Assembly: GCF_014529535.1 (NCBI RefSeq) | Contig: NW_023503632.1 | Span: 2,170,001 to 2,234,000, forward strand | Length of the DNA: 64,000 bases | Source of the DNA: Bradysia coprophila | Lineage: Eukaryota; Arthropoda; Insecta; Diptera; Sciaridae | Direction: 5' to 3' | Shown here: positions 22,344 to 32,934 of the stretch, piece after piece | Layout: each line of letters begins with the position of its first letter | How positions within the stretch are numbered: the stretch's first letter is position 1 | Position numbers and translations under genes: made by a program | Notes under the pieces: model-generated | Database searches by the model: none | What the model was told of the DNA's origin: nothing | Seen by the model: the letters and a program-made list of their open reading frames with translations, nothing else

Positions 22344-23362
22344 GTGAGTAGCCTTTTACTTTTACTTTTACTTTTGGTGTTCGTTGTCAAGCTGAGAAAA
22401 GGATTTCTGTTCTCGTGACTGCCTGAACCAGAAGTCGTGCTGTGTCTGATTTAGATCCGTGTCAGACTGTTTTTCTCCGTGCGTAAGTTTGAGCTCGTTG
22501 AGGTATCAGCGTTTGTTTAACTAGATCTCGACTTTAGGAATTGGTGAGATTTTTCGCGACGAAGCTGATAAGAGAAGTGAGTCTGAAAACCGGATTGTTT
22601 CCTTCACGAGAAGCGAAGTGAGGTTTTTCCTGCTGTTTGCGTGCGTGTGTCCAGCTTCGTCCATCTGTCCGGCTATTGATTTTGGCGTGCGTTATGAGTG
22701 AGACTGAGGTGAGAGATTTTCCTACTTTTTCCATTATGACTACCTTTTTCCGTTGTAACTGCGTTTTCCGTCTGACATGGAGTTTGTCATATGTGTTTTT
22801 TGTATCGTTGTTGTGCGCTGTGGTGTCTTGCTGCTGAGGAAGAGACGATCAACCGTTCGATCGAAATTTCTTATTAATGTCATTTCGGACGTACGTCCAA
22901 ATATCCTGACATTGTACACACTTCGCGTTCAATTGTACATGTCCCCTGTATCGATGGCACATTTAGGAAACCTCTATGGACTGTTTGCCACCGACTGATG
23001 AGTAGCAGTTCCTAGAGCTCCTAAATGACGAAACAGGTTGTCTCTGTTTAGAACCTGATTTTATCAAGATCACCTTCTCCTTAACGGAGTCCCGTGTATA
23101 GGCTCCAACGAGAGTTCTTGTTTGTTACGTTTGTCTGAAGCTACATGTCATATTATACTTGAATGGTCCGTTGCCAATTTGCAACGTTAAAAAACTGAGT
23201 GAATTTGTGCACTCCTTGACTGTGGGATAGTGCTAATGTTAGAAATAGTCCGTTGCGAAATTGTAACGTTGCGCAATTGTAACGTTAAAAAGCACTTCGC
23301 ATATGTCAGAGTCACGGATGTTTGCAAAATTTATGCAATCAACCTAAATATGGTGAATCTGT
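22344..23362. other. Noncoding tail of the hAT/Penelope composite
   Basis: No convincing gene is seen. A strong interrupted hairpin spans 22,960-23,027 (CATTTAGGA pairs TCCTAAATG, CTCTA pairs TAGAG). CCGTTGC/GCAACG words repeat around 23,165-23,290. The gag reading frame of the disrupted gypsy resumes at about 23,363. Confidence 0.5.
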
Positions 23363-24394
23363 TCATGATTTGTCTGAAATATTCTTAAAGAAGCCTCTGT
23401 TATTGTAATGGTTGCCTCTGTAACTGTGAAAATTTTTCCGCTGAAAATAATTTATCTGAGTGTTGATCTGAGAATTTTCAGACTTACCTGACAAAATTTT
23501 TTCAGAAACCTCTGATACAGATGTGAATGCGCCTGCATCTAAGATGACTTTCAATTTATCATCTGTCGTGTTAGCTTTTATGGACTGAATTACATTATCT
23601 GCTGTGTAGCTTTCAGCTAAATCAATCGAAAAACCTTCGGTTATGTAAGCTCTTTTCAAAGACGTAGACAGATTTTCAACCTCTTTTATGTAATCATTCG
23701 GAGACTTGTTAAATTGTTTTAAACTTTTCAGTTTAGAAATAATCAATTTAGGAGACTCAGCTTTAATGTTTGCCTGCAATTTAGTAATAATATCTGGCAA
23801 GGAAGCTTCATTGGTTATAAAATTGCGTGCTGTTCCTTTAAGTTTAGATTTCACTACCTCTACAGCACTTTCGACAAATTCGCCTACATTTTTATTTACC
23901 AAATTTACTGCGTCTATGAAACGCTGTAATTCAGCTGGAGTACCGTCATATTCGGGAATTGTTTTTGAAGCGAAATTGATGAAGTCAAAAGCCGTTATTG
24001 CCATTTCGTCTTCGTAATCACTTAGTTCTGAATTTATGATTGTATCGTCGTTATCAGTATCAGAATTGGATTCAACAATTAGATTTTTTAAATCAATCAA
24101 GTACCCTACTTCTGGAATTACAACTTGCAAATCAATATGTAAAAATATTTTAGCAATCTTAGCTCGAAATCTGTTCAATGTTTCATGAATATGAGACTTT
24201 AAATTTTGATCCACTAGGGTGGAATTTGAATTAAATAAATTTGTTATGAAATTATATTCATAAACTAATGTGTTCACATGTAATTCCACTATATTACTTT
24301 TTGGTAAGTTGGTTTTATTTAAGCACTTATAAACTCTTTCAAATTCTTTACCATGTACATCTAATAAGTCTATTATTTTATCGGAGTTAACCAT
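23363..24394 (-). pseudogene. Gypsy-like gag (N-terminal and central part)
   Basis: The ORF of about 343 codons begins MVNSDKIIDLLD, shortly inside the element. The middle (FINFASKTIPEYDGTPAELQ, then LKGTARNFI and LKSLKQFNKSPNDYIKEVE) matches the capsid layout of mdg1/412-like insect gypsy gags. The end is Asn/Arg/Gly-rich without a CCHC knuckle. It ends at the hAT insertion, and the rest of the basic tail lies at about 18,090-17,950. Confidence 0.75.
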
Positions 24395-24445
24395 AATTCA
24401 CGTCCAAAAATCATCATAATTGTTTTATATACACAATTTCAAGGT

Positions 24446-24605
24446 TGCACTAGCGTCGCTAGTCATTAGCGACGCTACTAGCGTCGCTACTAGCGCCGCT
24501 AATAGCGACGCTTATTTTCAAAATTTGTCGCTACTAGCGTTAGCGCTCGCTAGAATATTATTAGCGAATATTTTTTCGCTGATCGCTAATCACTTCGCTA
24601 ATGAA
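24446..24605. repeat. Cluster of TAGCG(A/T)CGCTA palindromes, copy 1
   Basis: About ten overlapping words of the type CTAGCGTCGCTAG, ATTAGCGACGCTA and TTAGCGCTCGCTA fill this stretch. A second cluster lies at 26,885-27,030. Both are preceded by CAAGGTTGC. It truncates the 5' side of the gypsy element. Confidence 0.8.
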
Positions 24606-24734
24606 AAATAGAACATTCTAGGTATTGAACAATTTAATATTGAATTATTAGAATTGTTATTTGCATAACTGTTCCTCATTTTTTATCGGTAGTTTATTAT
24701 TTATATCGGTCGTTTATTACCACCCAATCAACGT

Positions 24735-25300
24735 AGTGGGTTGTCCAATGAAATAAATCGATTGTGCAAAATTCTAAGAGATTGCACAATCCACAAAGCC
24801 GATTGTACAAAGTTATAAGTGATTACTCGACACCCAACTTGGACAGACACCATTCGCATAAACTCGCACACCACTTCTACTCACATGTGTACTTTCACTG
24901 ACTAGCACACCATTTCTATAAACTTGTACATCATTTCTATAAACTCGCACAACATTTCTATAAACTCGCACACCATTTCTATAGACTCGCACACCATTTC
25001 TATAAACTCTCACACAAGTTCTATAAACTCGCACACTAGTTTTATAAACTCGCACACTAGTTTTATGAACTCGCAAACCATTTCTATAGACTCGCACACC
25101 ATTTCTATGAACTCGCACTCGAATTCTATAAACTCGCACACACAATATAATTCGTGCGAGATTCACCTACAAGGGGGAATCTCGCACTGTACGCGAGATT
25201 GCCCCTGTGGTGGAATCTCGCACACTCCAAAAATGGCCCGTGTGCGAGATTCCCCGTACTCATGAGCTCACTCCAAGGGACCTAGCTCACGCTCTGGTCA
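24735..25300. repeat. Composite minisatellite: ATTGTGCAA words, 21-bp array, GTGCGAGATTCC
   Basis: It starts with diverged GATTGTGCAA/TTGCACAATC words (24,750-24,830). A 21-bp array follows (CTCGCACACCATTTCTATAAA, about 12 units, 24,890-25,145). It ends with inverted GTGCGAGATTC/GAATCTCGCAC words. The same three parts in the same order occur at 27,880-29,325, so this is one repeat family with expandable arrays. Confidence 0.8.
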
Positions 25301-25317
25301 ACCAAATTTCCTAAACT

Positions 25318-25505
25318 TTTTTTTTCCCTGATTGGTACGTTCAATACCTATCTAATAAAGCAAAATTCAAATTTGGCCGACCTACAATCAAAAACGGCTT
25401 GCCGCCCTGTACCTGGTTCAGATCATGGACTCTAACTCACGAGTCGGTCATCCAATTTCCATGAACTTTTTTTTTGTCTATTGGTATTGTGAATACCTTT
25501 CATTT
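25318..25505. repeat. Dispersed repeat, inverted copy of 2430-2690
   Basis: It is the reverse complement of the block at 2.4-2.7 kb (GGCTTGCCGCCCTGTACC, CTAACTCACGAGTCGG). The similarity breaks off at CATTT/TGTAAAGG (25,506), suggesting that something has inserted there. Confidence 0.75.
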
Positions 25506-25506
25506 T

Positions 25507-26884
25507 GTAAAGGAATTATTTCTCAATCATTAATTAATTCAAATAATTCTTGAAGATCTCATACTACTTAATTTTGAGATAACGCCTTTAAATAGATTAT
25601 CATTATAGTAGCAAGTTAGGCGATTAAAGATGATGCAACAAGAATTTTGTATATCATTGTCGATTGCATTATATTTGCAATATTCGTTAAATAACCGCCA
25701 AATGCTTGCGGGAGTATTTCTACTCAAGAAAGTCTTTTGATTTATGAGAAATTCAAAATACATTGACTATATGGAAAATGTATGATTGAACTAGTACAAG
25801 AGAAAGACCTCTTAGAGAGAAAAACAATTAAGAAATTCCGAAGATGAAAATCTTGGTTTTTTATGAATAAGCGCATATGGGAAAACAATAAAATTTAATG
25901 GGTTTTTTACGACTTGCTATACCTTCAATGTTAAATTCACTATAAGTAAAGGTTTAACGCTAGCTAAGGATTCATTCAGTTTAATTCAGTTTAATTTGTC
26001 TCACCCGACCCGCGACTATTAGAATTAATCATACTAAAAGTGACCTTGTGTTTTTGTGTGCAATTTAATTAATTTCTAATAAAGTGTTTGAAAATAAAGA
26101 AGTGATTTTTAATATTCTTCATGGCGATCCTAAGCCAGTACGAATTTCTGGCGTGATTTTTTTTCAAAGCGGACTTAGAAAAATTTCAATAATTAAAATA
26201 AAACACTTTGAAAAATTTTGTGAAAAATAAAATGTTGTGGACTTAGACGAAATATTAATTTAAAATAACTTAGAAAAATTTGTGAGGTGATGTTCTTGTG
26301 AAAAAAAAAAAGATTTTGGCTTAAATAAAATGAAACAATCTTACAGTTTTATTTTCCATATAAATATTTTTGGAGCAAAAACCTAAGAAAGGAAAAGTAA
26401 TCTAGGAGTACTGTAAGTACGCGGCTCTTCGGGGCACTAGACGAAACCGAGTAAAGGTTAAGTTGTAAAATACGTTGATGGAAAATATGTCGAAACAATA
26501 AAACATTTGATTAAAAACAATTGTGCAAATAATAAATTCTAAAAGAAATTTCCGATACGCAATTTATAATAGTCTGGTTCGAGTTGTCCTTTCGCTCATG
26601 TTGAATTGGACTTGAATTTTTATAGAAAATATGCAAATATCAGAAGCGTATTAAAAAAGTATCAACGACGAAACATTTCGAGTATGCAGCAATACACGAC
26701 TATATCCAGTAGAGGTGATTGACTTTCCAGACGAATAATGCACGACAACCCAGTGACGATATAGCAACAACAACAACAACAGGAGCAGCCAGCACTCACT
26801 CGATCGAACATCCAGAATACACAAGAATTGGAATATTCAGCGTTAAGCACAATAATTTTGTTTTTTTTTTCTTGTAAATTGTGC
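25507..26884. other. AT-rich noncoding block, possibly LTR plus leader
   Basis: The block starts TGTAAAGG where the preceding repeat is interrupted. Near 26,120 the sequence changes from an AATAAAG-containing stretch ending in CA to TGGCGATCCTAAGCC, which looks like an insect gypsy LTR end followed by a primer-binding site in plus orientation. No second LTR or gag is linked to it. An AAC microsatellite is at 26,765. Weak evidence. Confidence 0.25.
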
Positions 26885-27030
26885 AAGGTTGCGATCGCTA
26901 ACGATTTTTATTAGCGACGCTAACGCTAACGCTAATTTCGAAAAATGTTAGCGACGCTAAACTTATTCGCTAACCAAAAAAAAGTTAGCGCGCTAGTAGC
27001 GGCCGCTAATAGCGATCGTTAATGTTTCGC
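26885..27030. repeat. Cluster of TTAGCGACGCTAA palindromes, copy 2
   Basis: Words such as GATCGCTAACGAT, TTAGCGACGCTAACG and CTAGTAGCGGCCGCTA overlap here. As with copy 1, it follows CAAGGTTGC. The two clusters bracket 2.3 kb. Confidence 0.8.
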
Positions 27031-27880
27031 TAAAAGATCTCATGAATAAGACGATTTCTTAATTTAAAATTTTTTTAAACATTTTTAATCATGCTGAACA
27101 TGATGAAATCTCAATAATTTTTAAAATTTTGCTTTTGATGAACTTTGATTGCATTTTGTTCAATCGTTTTTTGAGGAAAATTTATTAGATTTTATGATTA
27201 TGATGAAGATTTATGTTGAAGCTTACCTTTTTACGGAAGTTGCAAAAGATTGAGTATAGTAGCTATTTGCATACTAGTGATGAACAATTAGAAAGTCAAG
27301 CTTTCATGTGAATTTTGTTAATCAAAAGCATGAAAAGTAATTTACACGATTGCGAGTTGGAGCTGGTGTAATACATGAAATTTCATAAACTTTTAATGGA
27401 CTTTGAATGTGAAGTACATTTCATAACTCTATTTTTCAACGCTTCACTTCTGTGTCGAAGGCACCTCCACCATTTATGGCTGAGTATTTCTGAGTATGTG
27501 AAATTTTATTAGCGTGTTATTTTGTAAAAGGGCTAATTATTAGACGGTGCGAGAGAAAATAACTCCTAAGTTACCGACACCGTTCCGACGCCCGGCTCGC
27601 ATTGCGGCCCTCCGCTTCGCTCCGGGGCAATGGGCCGGATCGCTCGGCGTGCTAAAACGCTTTTTTTGTACACTGAAAATTGGTATTCATTTCGTAAAAA
27701 GTTGAATTCTTTAGGGACAAACTAAAATCCTTAACGTTACATTTCATAAAAGGATGAATTCCCTAGGAATGAACTAAACGCATTTACGTTTCATTTCGTA
27801 AAAGGAAGAATTCCTTAGGAACCAACAAAACAATCTCAACTCAACTCAACGAAATCTTGAGTTGTGCTAAGATATTCCAC
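27031..27880. other. Noncoding interval with a short GC-rich island
   Basis: It is AT-rich except about 27,565-27,660, which is GC-rich with inverted GGCCC/GGGCC words around CCGCTTCGCTCCGG. Two related words, CGTTACATTTCATAAAAGG and CGTTTCATTTCGTAAAAGG, lie at about 27,730 and 27,785. No gene is seen. Confidence 0.4.
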
Positions 27881-28016
27881 ATTTCTATCGGTCGAATACC
27901 ATATCCCAAGTCGATTGTGCAAACGTTTAGGTGATTGCACAATCAACTAAATCGGTGTAGGTGATTGAACAATCCACCTAGTTGATTGTACAAACGTTTA
28001 GATAACGATTGACCAA

Positions 28017-29030
28017 TTGGACGATTGTGCAACCTTCGTGTTGAATGCACAATACACCTAGACGATTGTGCAACCTTCCTGTTGGATGCACAATACACCT
28101 AGACGATTGTGCAACCTTCCTGTTGGATGCACAATACACTTAGACGATTGTGTAACCTTCGTGTTGAATGCACAATACACATAGACGATTGTGCAACCTT
28201 CCTGTTGGATGCACAATACACCTAGACGACTGTGTAACCTTCGTGTTGAATGCACAATACACATAGACGATTGTGCAACCTTCCTGTTGGATGCACAATA
28301 CACCTAGACGACTGTGTAACCTTCGTGTTGAATGCACAATACATTTAGACGATTGTGCAACCTTCCCGTTGGATACACAATACACCTAGACGACTGTGTA
28401 ACCTTCGTGTTGAATGCACAATACATTTAGACGATTGTGCAACCTTCCCGTTGGATACACAATACACCTAGACGATTGTGTAACCTTCCTGTTGGATGCA
28501 CAATACACCTAGACGATTGTGCAACCTTCCTGTTGGATGCACAATACACCTAGACGACTGTGTAACCTTAGTGTTGAATGCACAATACACATAGACGATT
28601 GTGCAACCTTCCTGTTGGATGCACAATACACCTAGACGACTGTGTAACCTTCGTGTTGAATGCACAATACATTTAGACGATTGTGCAACCTTCCTGTTGG
28701 ATGCACAATACACCTAGACGACTGTGTAACCTTCGTGTTGAATGCACAATACACATAGACGATTGTGCAACCTTCCTGTTGGATGCACAATACACCTAGA
28801 CGACTGTGTAACCTTAGTGTTGAATGCACAATACACATAGACGATTGTGCAACCTTCCTGTTGGATGCGCAATACACCTGTACGATTGTACAACCTTCGC
28901 GTTGGATGCACAGTACACCTTTACGTTTGTGCAACCTTCCTGTTCTATGTCCAATACACCTATACGATTGTAAAACCTTCGTGTTGGATGCACAGTACAC
29001 CTAGACGATTGTGCAACCTTCCTGTTCAAC
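28017..29030. repeat. 41-bp minisatellite, about 24 units
   Basis: Each unit contains GATTGTGCAACC, a short spacer and GGATGCACAATACACC, so ATTGTGCA pairs TGCACAAT within every unit. Several unit types (GTGTAACCTTCGTG, GTGCAACCTTCCTG, CATTTAGACGATT) alternate in pairs, producing an 82-bp higher-order period. The apparent ORFs on both strands are a by-product. Confidence 0.92.
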
Positions 29031-29032
29031 TC

Positions 29033-29325
29033 GCACACGAGTTCTTTAAATCCACACACGAGTTCTATAAACTCGCACACGAGTTCTATAAACTCGCACA
29101 CGAGTTCTATAAACTCGCACACGAGTTCTATAAACTCGCACACGAGTTCTATAAACTCGCACACGAGTTCTATAAACTCGCACACCAGTTCTATAAACTC
29201 GCACACCAGTTCCATAAACTCGCACACCAGTTCCATAAACTCGCACACCAGTTCCATAAACTCGTGTGCGAGATTCCCTTATAGAGGGGAATTTCGCACT
29301 GTGCGAGATTCCCCGACGCCGACCC
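29033..29325. repeat. 21-bp minisatellite, about 11 units, with GTGCGAGATTCCC tail
   Basis: The unit is ACTCGCACACGAGTTCTATAA. CTCG..CGAG makes each unit a small hairpin. A transition from CACGAGTTC to CACCAGTTC units occurs at about 29,180. The end has CTCGTGTGCGAGATTCCC and a second GTGCGAGATTCCC. It is the counterpart of 24,890-25,300. Confidence 0.9.
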
Positions 29326-29339
29326 CGACGCCAACCCCG

Positions 29340-29765
29340 ACGCTACTGTGTTTTTTGCACATAAATCGAGTAAATCTCAACCGATTTTGCTAGTTTTTGT
29401 TTCATTTGAGAGATAATTGAATACCGAATGGAAAATTGGGTTTCTAAAATAATGTCGTAAATTGTTGGTTTTAATTGAGAGGTACTTCGTACGGGCTTTC
29501 GTAATTGCGCTATGCGCAATTTTAAAAATGAACACTTTCAGTAAATTTGACCATGCCCAACTTCGGCTAGGTGGGCAATAATGTCAAGGACGCAATCGGG
29601 TTGCGGAAGCATTTTGGTAACAGACGCATAAGAGTGTTGTAGACGTATTAGGGTTATGAGCGTATTAGGGCTACGGACGTATTATGGTTACGGACGAAAT
29701 AGGATTACGGGTCGTACGGGGCTAAGTCGCAGCAAACGCTCCGACTTTTCTGATGCCTTGTTTTT
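29340..29765. repeat. Fragment of the 145-bp-unit element, inverted
   Basis: It is the reverse complement of about 270-650 of copy A: GCACATAAATCGAGTAAATC, then GAGGTACTTCGTACGGG, GCGCTATGCGCAATT, a run of ACGTATTAGGG-like words, and GCAGCAAACGCTCCGAC. It is truncated inside the first 145-bp unit. Confidence 0.85.
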
Positions 29766-31180
29766 TATTATCCAAAAAATATTTCTTTTTCCATTTTTTT
29801 TTGATTTTCTTGAGTTTTGAACTATTTTAATGAGAATAAAGGCACATTAACGCCTTAGTTCTTCTTCTTTCTATTTCTTTTTCCTTTTTTTTAATTAAAT
29901 AAACTTTTCGTCGTAAAAATTGCTTCTTAATCATTAATTTCCAATTTCCGTTTATTCATCAAAGTAATTACAATTCGACAATTAATTTAATGATTCAAAT
30001 GACCTTCGAAACGCACAATTATGCTGTAGAATTTAATGAAATTAGTACTGAAAGTGAGTTTAGCGTTCAGTTTTTACTGATAAGTGTCATTGTTGTGAGT
30101 GTTCAATAAGTTATTTCACCCTTTCACAAACGGTAAGCATGTCAGCAAATCTACTATCGCATCTATTACTTCATTTGGATGTAAACCTTTTCAAACAGTT
30201 GATAGGCTTCGTTGCTCATTTCCGACACAATTTTTGCTATAGGACGGCATTAGGAGAATTAAGAAGAAATGTATTAGAGCTTTCCCATATCTTAGTACAT
30301 TCTGTCATAAAATTACTGCTGTCACTGCGCTTATTTTCATGTGAACCAACTTAATTGCTGTGACATTTCATGGGAATGAATCAATGTGAAGTTGTTTCAC
30401 AAAAAAATAGTCCAGTAAGAATCAAGGCTTACACACCACAGTTGATGATAAAATGGCCGATTTCAAACAAAAATCCATCTACTCTGATGATTTTCGTCGT
30501 CTTGATGATGTGGTGAATTTTTTGTATATGTGAAGTCATCAGAAGTGATGTGTTCCCGCGTATCTAATAAAATGGCGGTCTGCGTGACCTCCCCAAAGTA
30601 TACAGCCTTGGTAAGAATGAAGTACTACAAAAAAATGTGGCGCCTCTACAGGCCAACCGACTAGGCGATTAGTCAGAGATTGTCGTTTATCAGTGCAGTC
30701 GTTATCTCCGACAGATGACCACTTTTTCACTGCCATGTAATTCGCCACAATTTCTGTGCTGAAATGCAAATGTTCAAATTGTTTCTCTGAACATTTTACT
30801 TTAAAGGCCATAACAACAGTAATGTTTGTATAGATGTCTGAATACTATTACAACAACGCCAATAGTAGATTATCATGTCCGGAGCGTTAGCGGAGAACTT
30901 GACGCAGTCTAACTTCCAAAAAAAGAACGAAGAAATTTTTTTGAGACGCGGCAACTATATATAGGCGAGAATTTAAGTTTCTTTCCTTTGGCCTGTATCA
31001 CCACAAATCCTATTTTATCTTATTCGCGCTTCAAGTACGAACAAAACGAGCTATCACTCGACTATGTAGCTTTAAAATTACCGGTGATACATCGTTTTGA
31101 AATTGGCACTTTTCATCATGCCCGCACGTTAGTTAGCGGGCGTGACGCAAGTCCACTACCAAAAATGTTTTACAAAATAA
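29766..31180. other. Intergenic, no gene seen
   Basis: This is AT-rich sequence with T-rich runs. At 30,640-30,670 a GTGGCGCCTCTACAGGC word is shared with the MITE at 54,264-54,376, so a diverged relative is probably present. Chance ORFs show no family motif. Confidence 0.4.
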
Positions 31181-31194
31181 AATTTTGGGGACGG

Positions 31195-31510
31195 CGGAGC
31201 ATATTTACAGCAACTTTTTGACTTCTCCCCCTTAACTCCAACGACCCCAAAACTAGGATATCTGGACTCTAAGAATCCATACGAGTTCAACGAGCTATCA
31301 CACGTTACTGCAGCTTCAAAATTGGCTGAGATATTGAACTTCGAAATATTGATGTTTGTATGGAAATAAGCAAAATTTCGTTTTTTCAGATAACTGAAAT
31401 CGCCTACGTTAGTTAGTTACTTAGTTAGTTACTTAGTTCCAGGATTCCAGGATCCAGGAACTCCTAAACGTTTCTATAGATTTTCCTGAAATTTTGGTTA
31501 TACGCTAATA
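31195..31510. repeat. Dispersed repeat X, copy 1
   Basis: Words AATCCATACGAGTTCAA, TTTTCAGATAACTGAAAT, CTACGTTAGTTAGTTA and GGAACTCCTAAACGTTT occur in the same order, on the opposite strand, at 63,290-63,535. It forms the first part of a composite with the 109-bp array and the foldback at 34,207. Confidence 0.75.
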
Positions 31511-31669
31511 ATGGCCCAAAAAAAAACAATGGAATTTTCAAAAGTTGGAAAAAGCTCATATCTTGGGAGCTGGAGCTCCTCAAAGTCTCCATATACAAAG
31601 GTGTGTGTTGTTTTTGGATGTGTTTCTTGTTGGAAATTGTGTGAATTATTAACACCTGTTATTAACACC

Positions 31670-31673
<4 letters not shown>

Positions 31674-31704
<31 letters not shown>

Positions 31705-31706
31705 TT
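31674..31706. repeat. (ATT)n microsatellite
   Basis: About ten uninterrupted TTA/ATT repeats. Confidence 0.95.
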
Positions 31707-31916
31707 AATGCTTTGATTCGTTATATCTAGTTATGTTGCCAGTAGCAATTGATTTGTTAGTTAAGTTTGTGGTTTGATAAATTTTTTCTTTTAGTCTTCA
31801 TTCAGTTTGTTTGCTGTAATTATTTGAGATGAACAGTTCTTGGGCTGTTTCTTTATCGATAAAAATGCAACAAATAAACTGGTATAATCATTTAAATGTC
31901 AATAATATTCTAATAG

Positions 31917-32082
31917 GAATTGTTTGGCAAACAAACAAATCGTCTGTTTAATACCTTGTCATGGATGTGGTCGCATTCGTTCGCACGGATGGGTGAAGAT
32001 TGGGTGTATTTAGCACTATTAGGTATCATAATGGCGTTGCTGTCATACATTATGGACAAAGGCATTGCGATGTGTACAAATG
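31917..32082 (+). CDS. Isolated ClC-type chloride channel exon
   Basis: A CTAATAG acceptor at 31,916 and a GTAAGA donor at 32,083 bound a 166-nt exon, phase 0 to phase 1. It encodes RMGEDWVYLALLGIIMALLS and YIMDKGIAMCTN. This is the first transmembrane helix region of ClC-a/ClC-2-type channels, which pass chloride across the plasma membrane. No preceding or following ClC exon is recognisable on the plus strand in the rest of the window. It is either one exon of a gene with very long introns or a captured or orphaned exon. It lies between repeat X and a 109-bp array that recur together elsewhere, without the exon. Confidence 0.6.
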
Positions 32083-32934
32083 GTAAGAAAAATAAAAAAA
32101 ATCATTTTTGGGTGATAAATTATATCTGACTACTCTTAAGCATCATAATAATTTTCCAAAAAATAGCGTACGAAGTAGCGCTAGGCGGGCCACTACGTAT
32201 ACGAGAAAATTTTATTTTCTTGTTGATTGTGTAGCTTGTATTCCAGACCGAATAAAACTGTTGTTTATCAAAAGTAATTTTATTGATTTTTATCGATTTT
32301 CTTTGATCATCTCATAATAATTTTATTTTTGGGCGAGTTTCTCGAATCAAAAGATTCGATTGTTTATGTTTTTCGGCATATATTTCATCTCCATTAGGCA
32401 GACATATTCAATATTCACTAAGGGAATTCACGAAGCTGAAATATAGAGAAATATACGTTGTATATCTCGAATATCTTGTATATGTTTAACTAAGTTGGCC
32501 ATGCGTGTTAACTTACGATTTGTCTCTAGTATTCATTCTCTTGCATAAAAATAAAATTCAATTTTTCAAAATGCAGAAAGTTCAGAATACTAAAATTTTA
32601 AAAAACTCGACTACGCAACCCTTCAAGTAAAATGTGGTCAGACGAAGAGGTCTGTTTTATATAATAGATCGCCAAAACGAAGGCAGTTTGAATCAGTTTG
32701 AGGCAATCAAAGTGTTGATTTCTCCACGTAAGACTAATGACATGTTTGTCTTTCAAAAGAAACCAACCCACGAAATGTTCTACGGATCATTTATGGAAAA
32801 ATTTAATTTGACCATTGTCAAATGGCAGCAAGTCAAGGTAAAAAATTCACAATCTTCGTACGCGGTACATTGAAGTAAAGAACTGGTTGCAACAAACAGG
32901 TCAAGGAGTTGATTCTGGAAACATTGAGGGTACA
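32083..32934. other. Noncoding interval with one unassigned open frame
   Basis: A frame at 32,634-32,843 is open and ends at a GT donor-like site (CAAGTCAAGGTAAAA). Its protein (FEAIKVLISPRKTNDMFVF) matches nothing I know, so I do not call it a gene. The rest is AT-rich. Confidence 0.3.

Larger units (their letters stand above)
8649..24445 (-). mobile_element. Ty3/gypsy-like LTR retrotransposon split by three insertions
   Basis: Read on the minus strand, the blocks are in the correct order for one element: gag (24,394-23,363), end of gag plus protease (about 18,090-17,441), RT (17,434-16,442), start of RNase H (16,438-16,037), rest of RNase H and the pol linker (12,049-11,570), and integrase (9,679-8,649). 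The breaks are filled by a hAT/Penelope composite, a foldback element and an uncharacterised 1.9-kb block. Two in-frame stop codons and truncation at both ends show that it is dead. No LTR or primer-binding site was found. Confidence 0.85.

Noticed and set aside
22995..23070. CTGATGAG followed by CGAAAC, suggesting a hammerhead ribozyme near the Penelope-like element
   Set aside because: The strands that should form stems I and II do not pair. CTGATGAG instead lies in the loop of a stronger hairpin (22,960-23,027). The core words alone are not enough.
26662..26886. ORF with a poly-Cys run on the minus strand
   Set aside because: It arises from an AAC microsatellite; no conserved domain and no splice context.
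28017..29030. CRISPR-like alternation of repeat and spacer
   Set aside because: Units are contiguous 41-mers with small variations and no unique spacers, in a eukaryotic genome.
28058..29284. Several 80-150-codon ORFs on both strands
   Set aside because: They are products of the 41-bp and 21-bp arrays, open on both strands at once with no start context or splice signals.
30139..30811. Two short ORFs (71 and 90 codons)
   Set aside because: No family motif, and part of the second is shared with a MITE at 54.3 kb.
32634..32873. 79-codon ORF ending at a donor-like site
   Set aside because: No recognisable family, no upstream acceptor matched in phase, and it abuts the 109-bp satellite. Not enough for a gene call.
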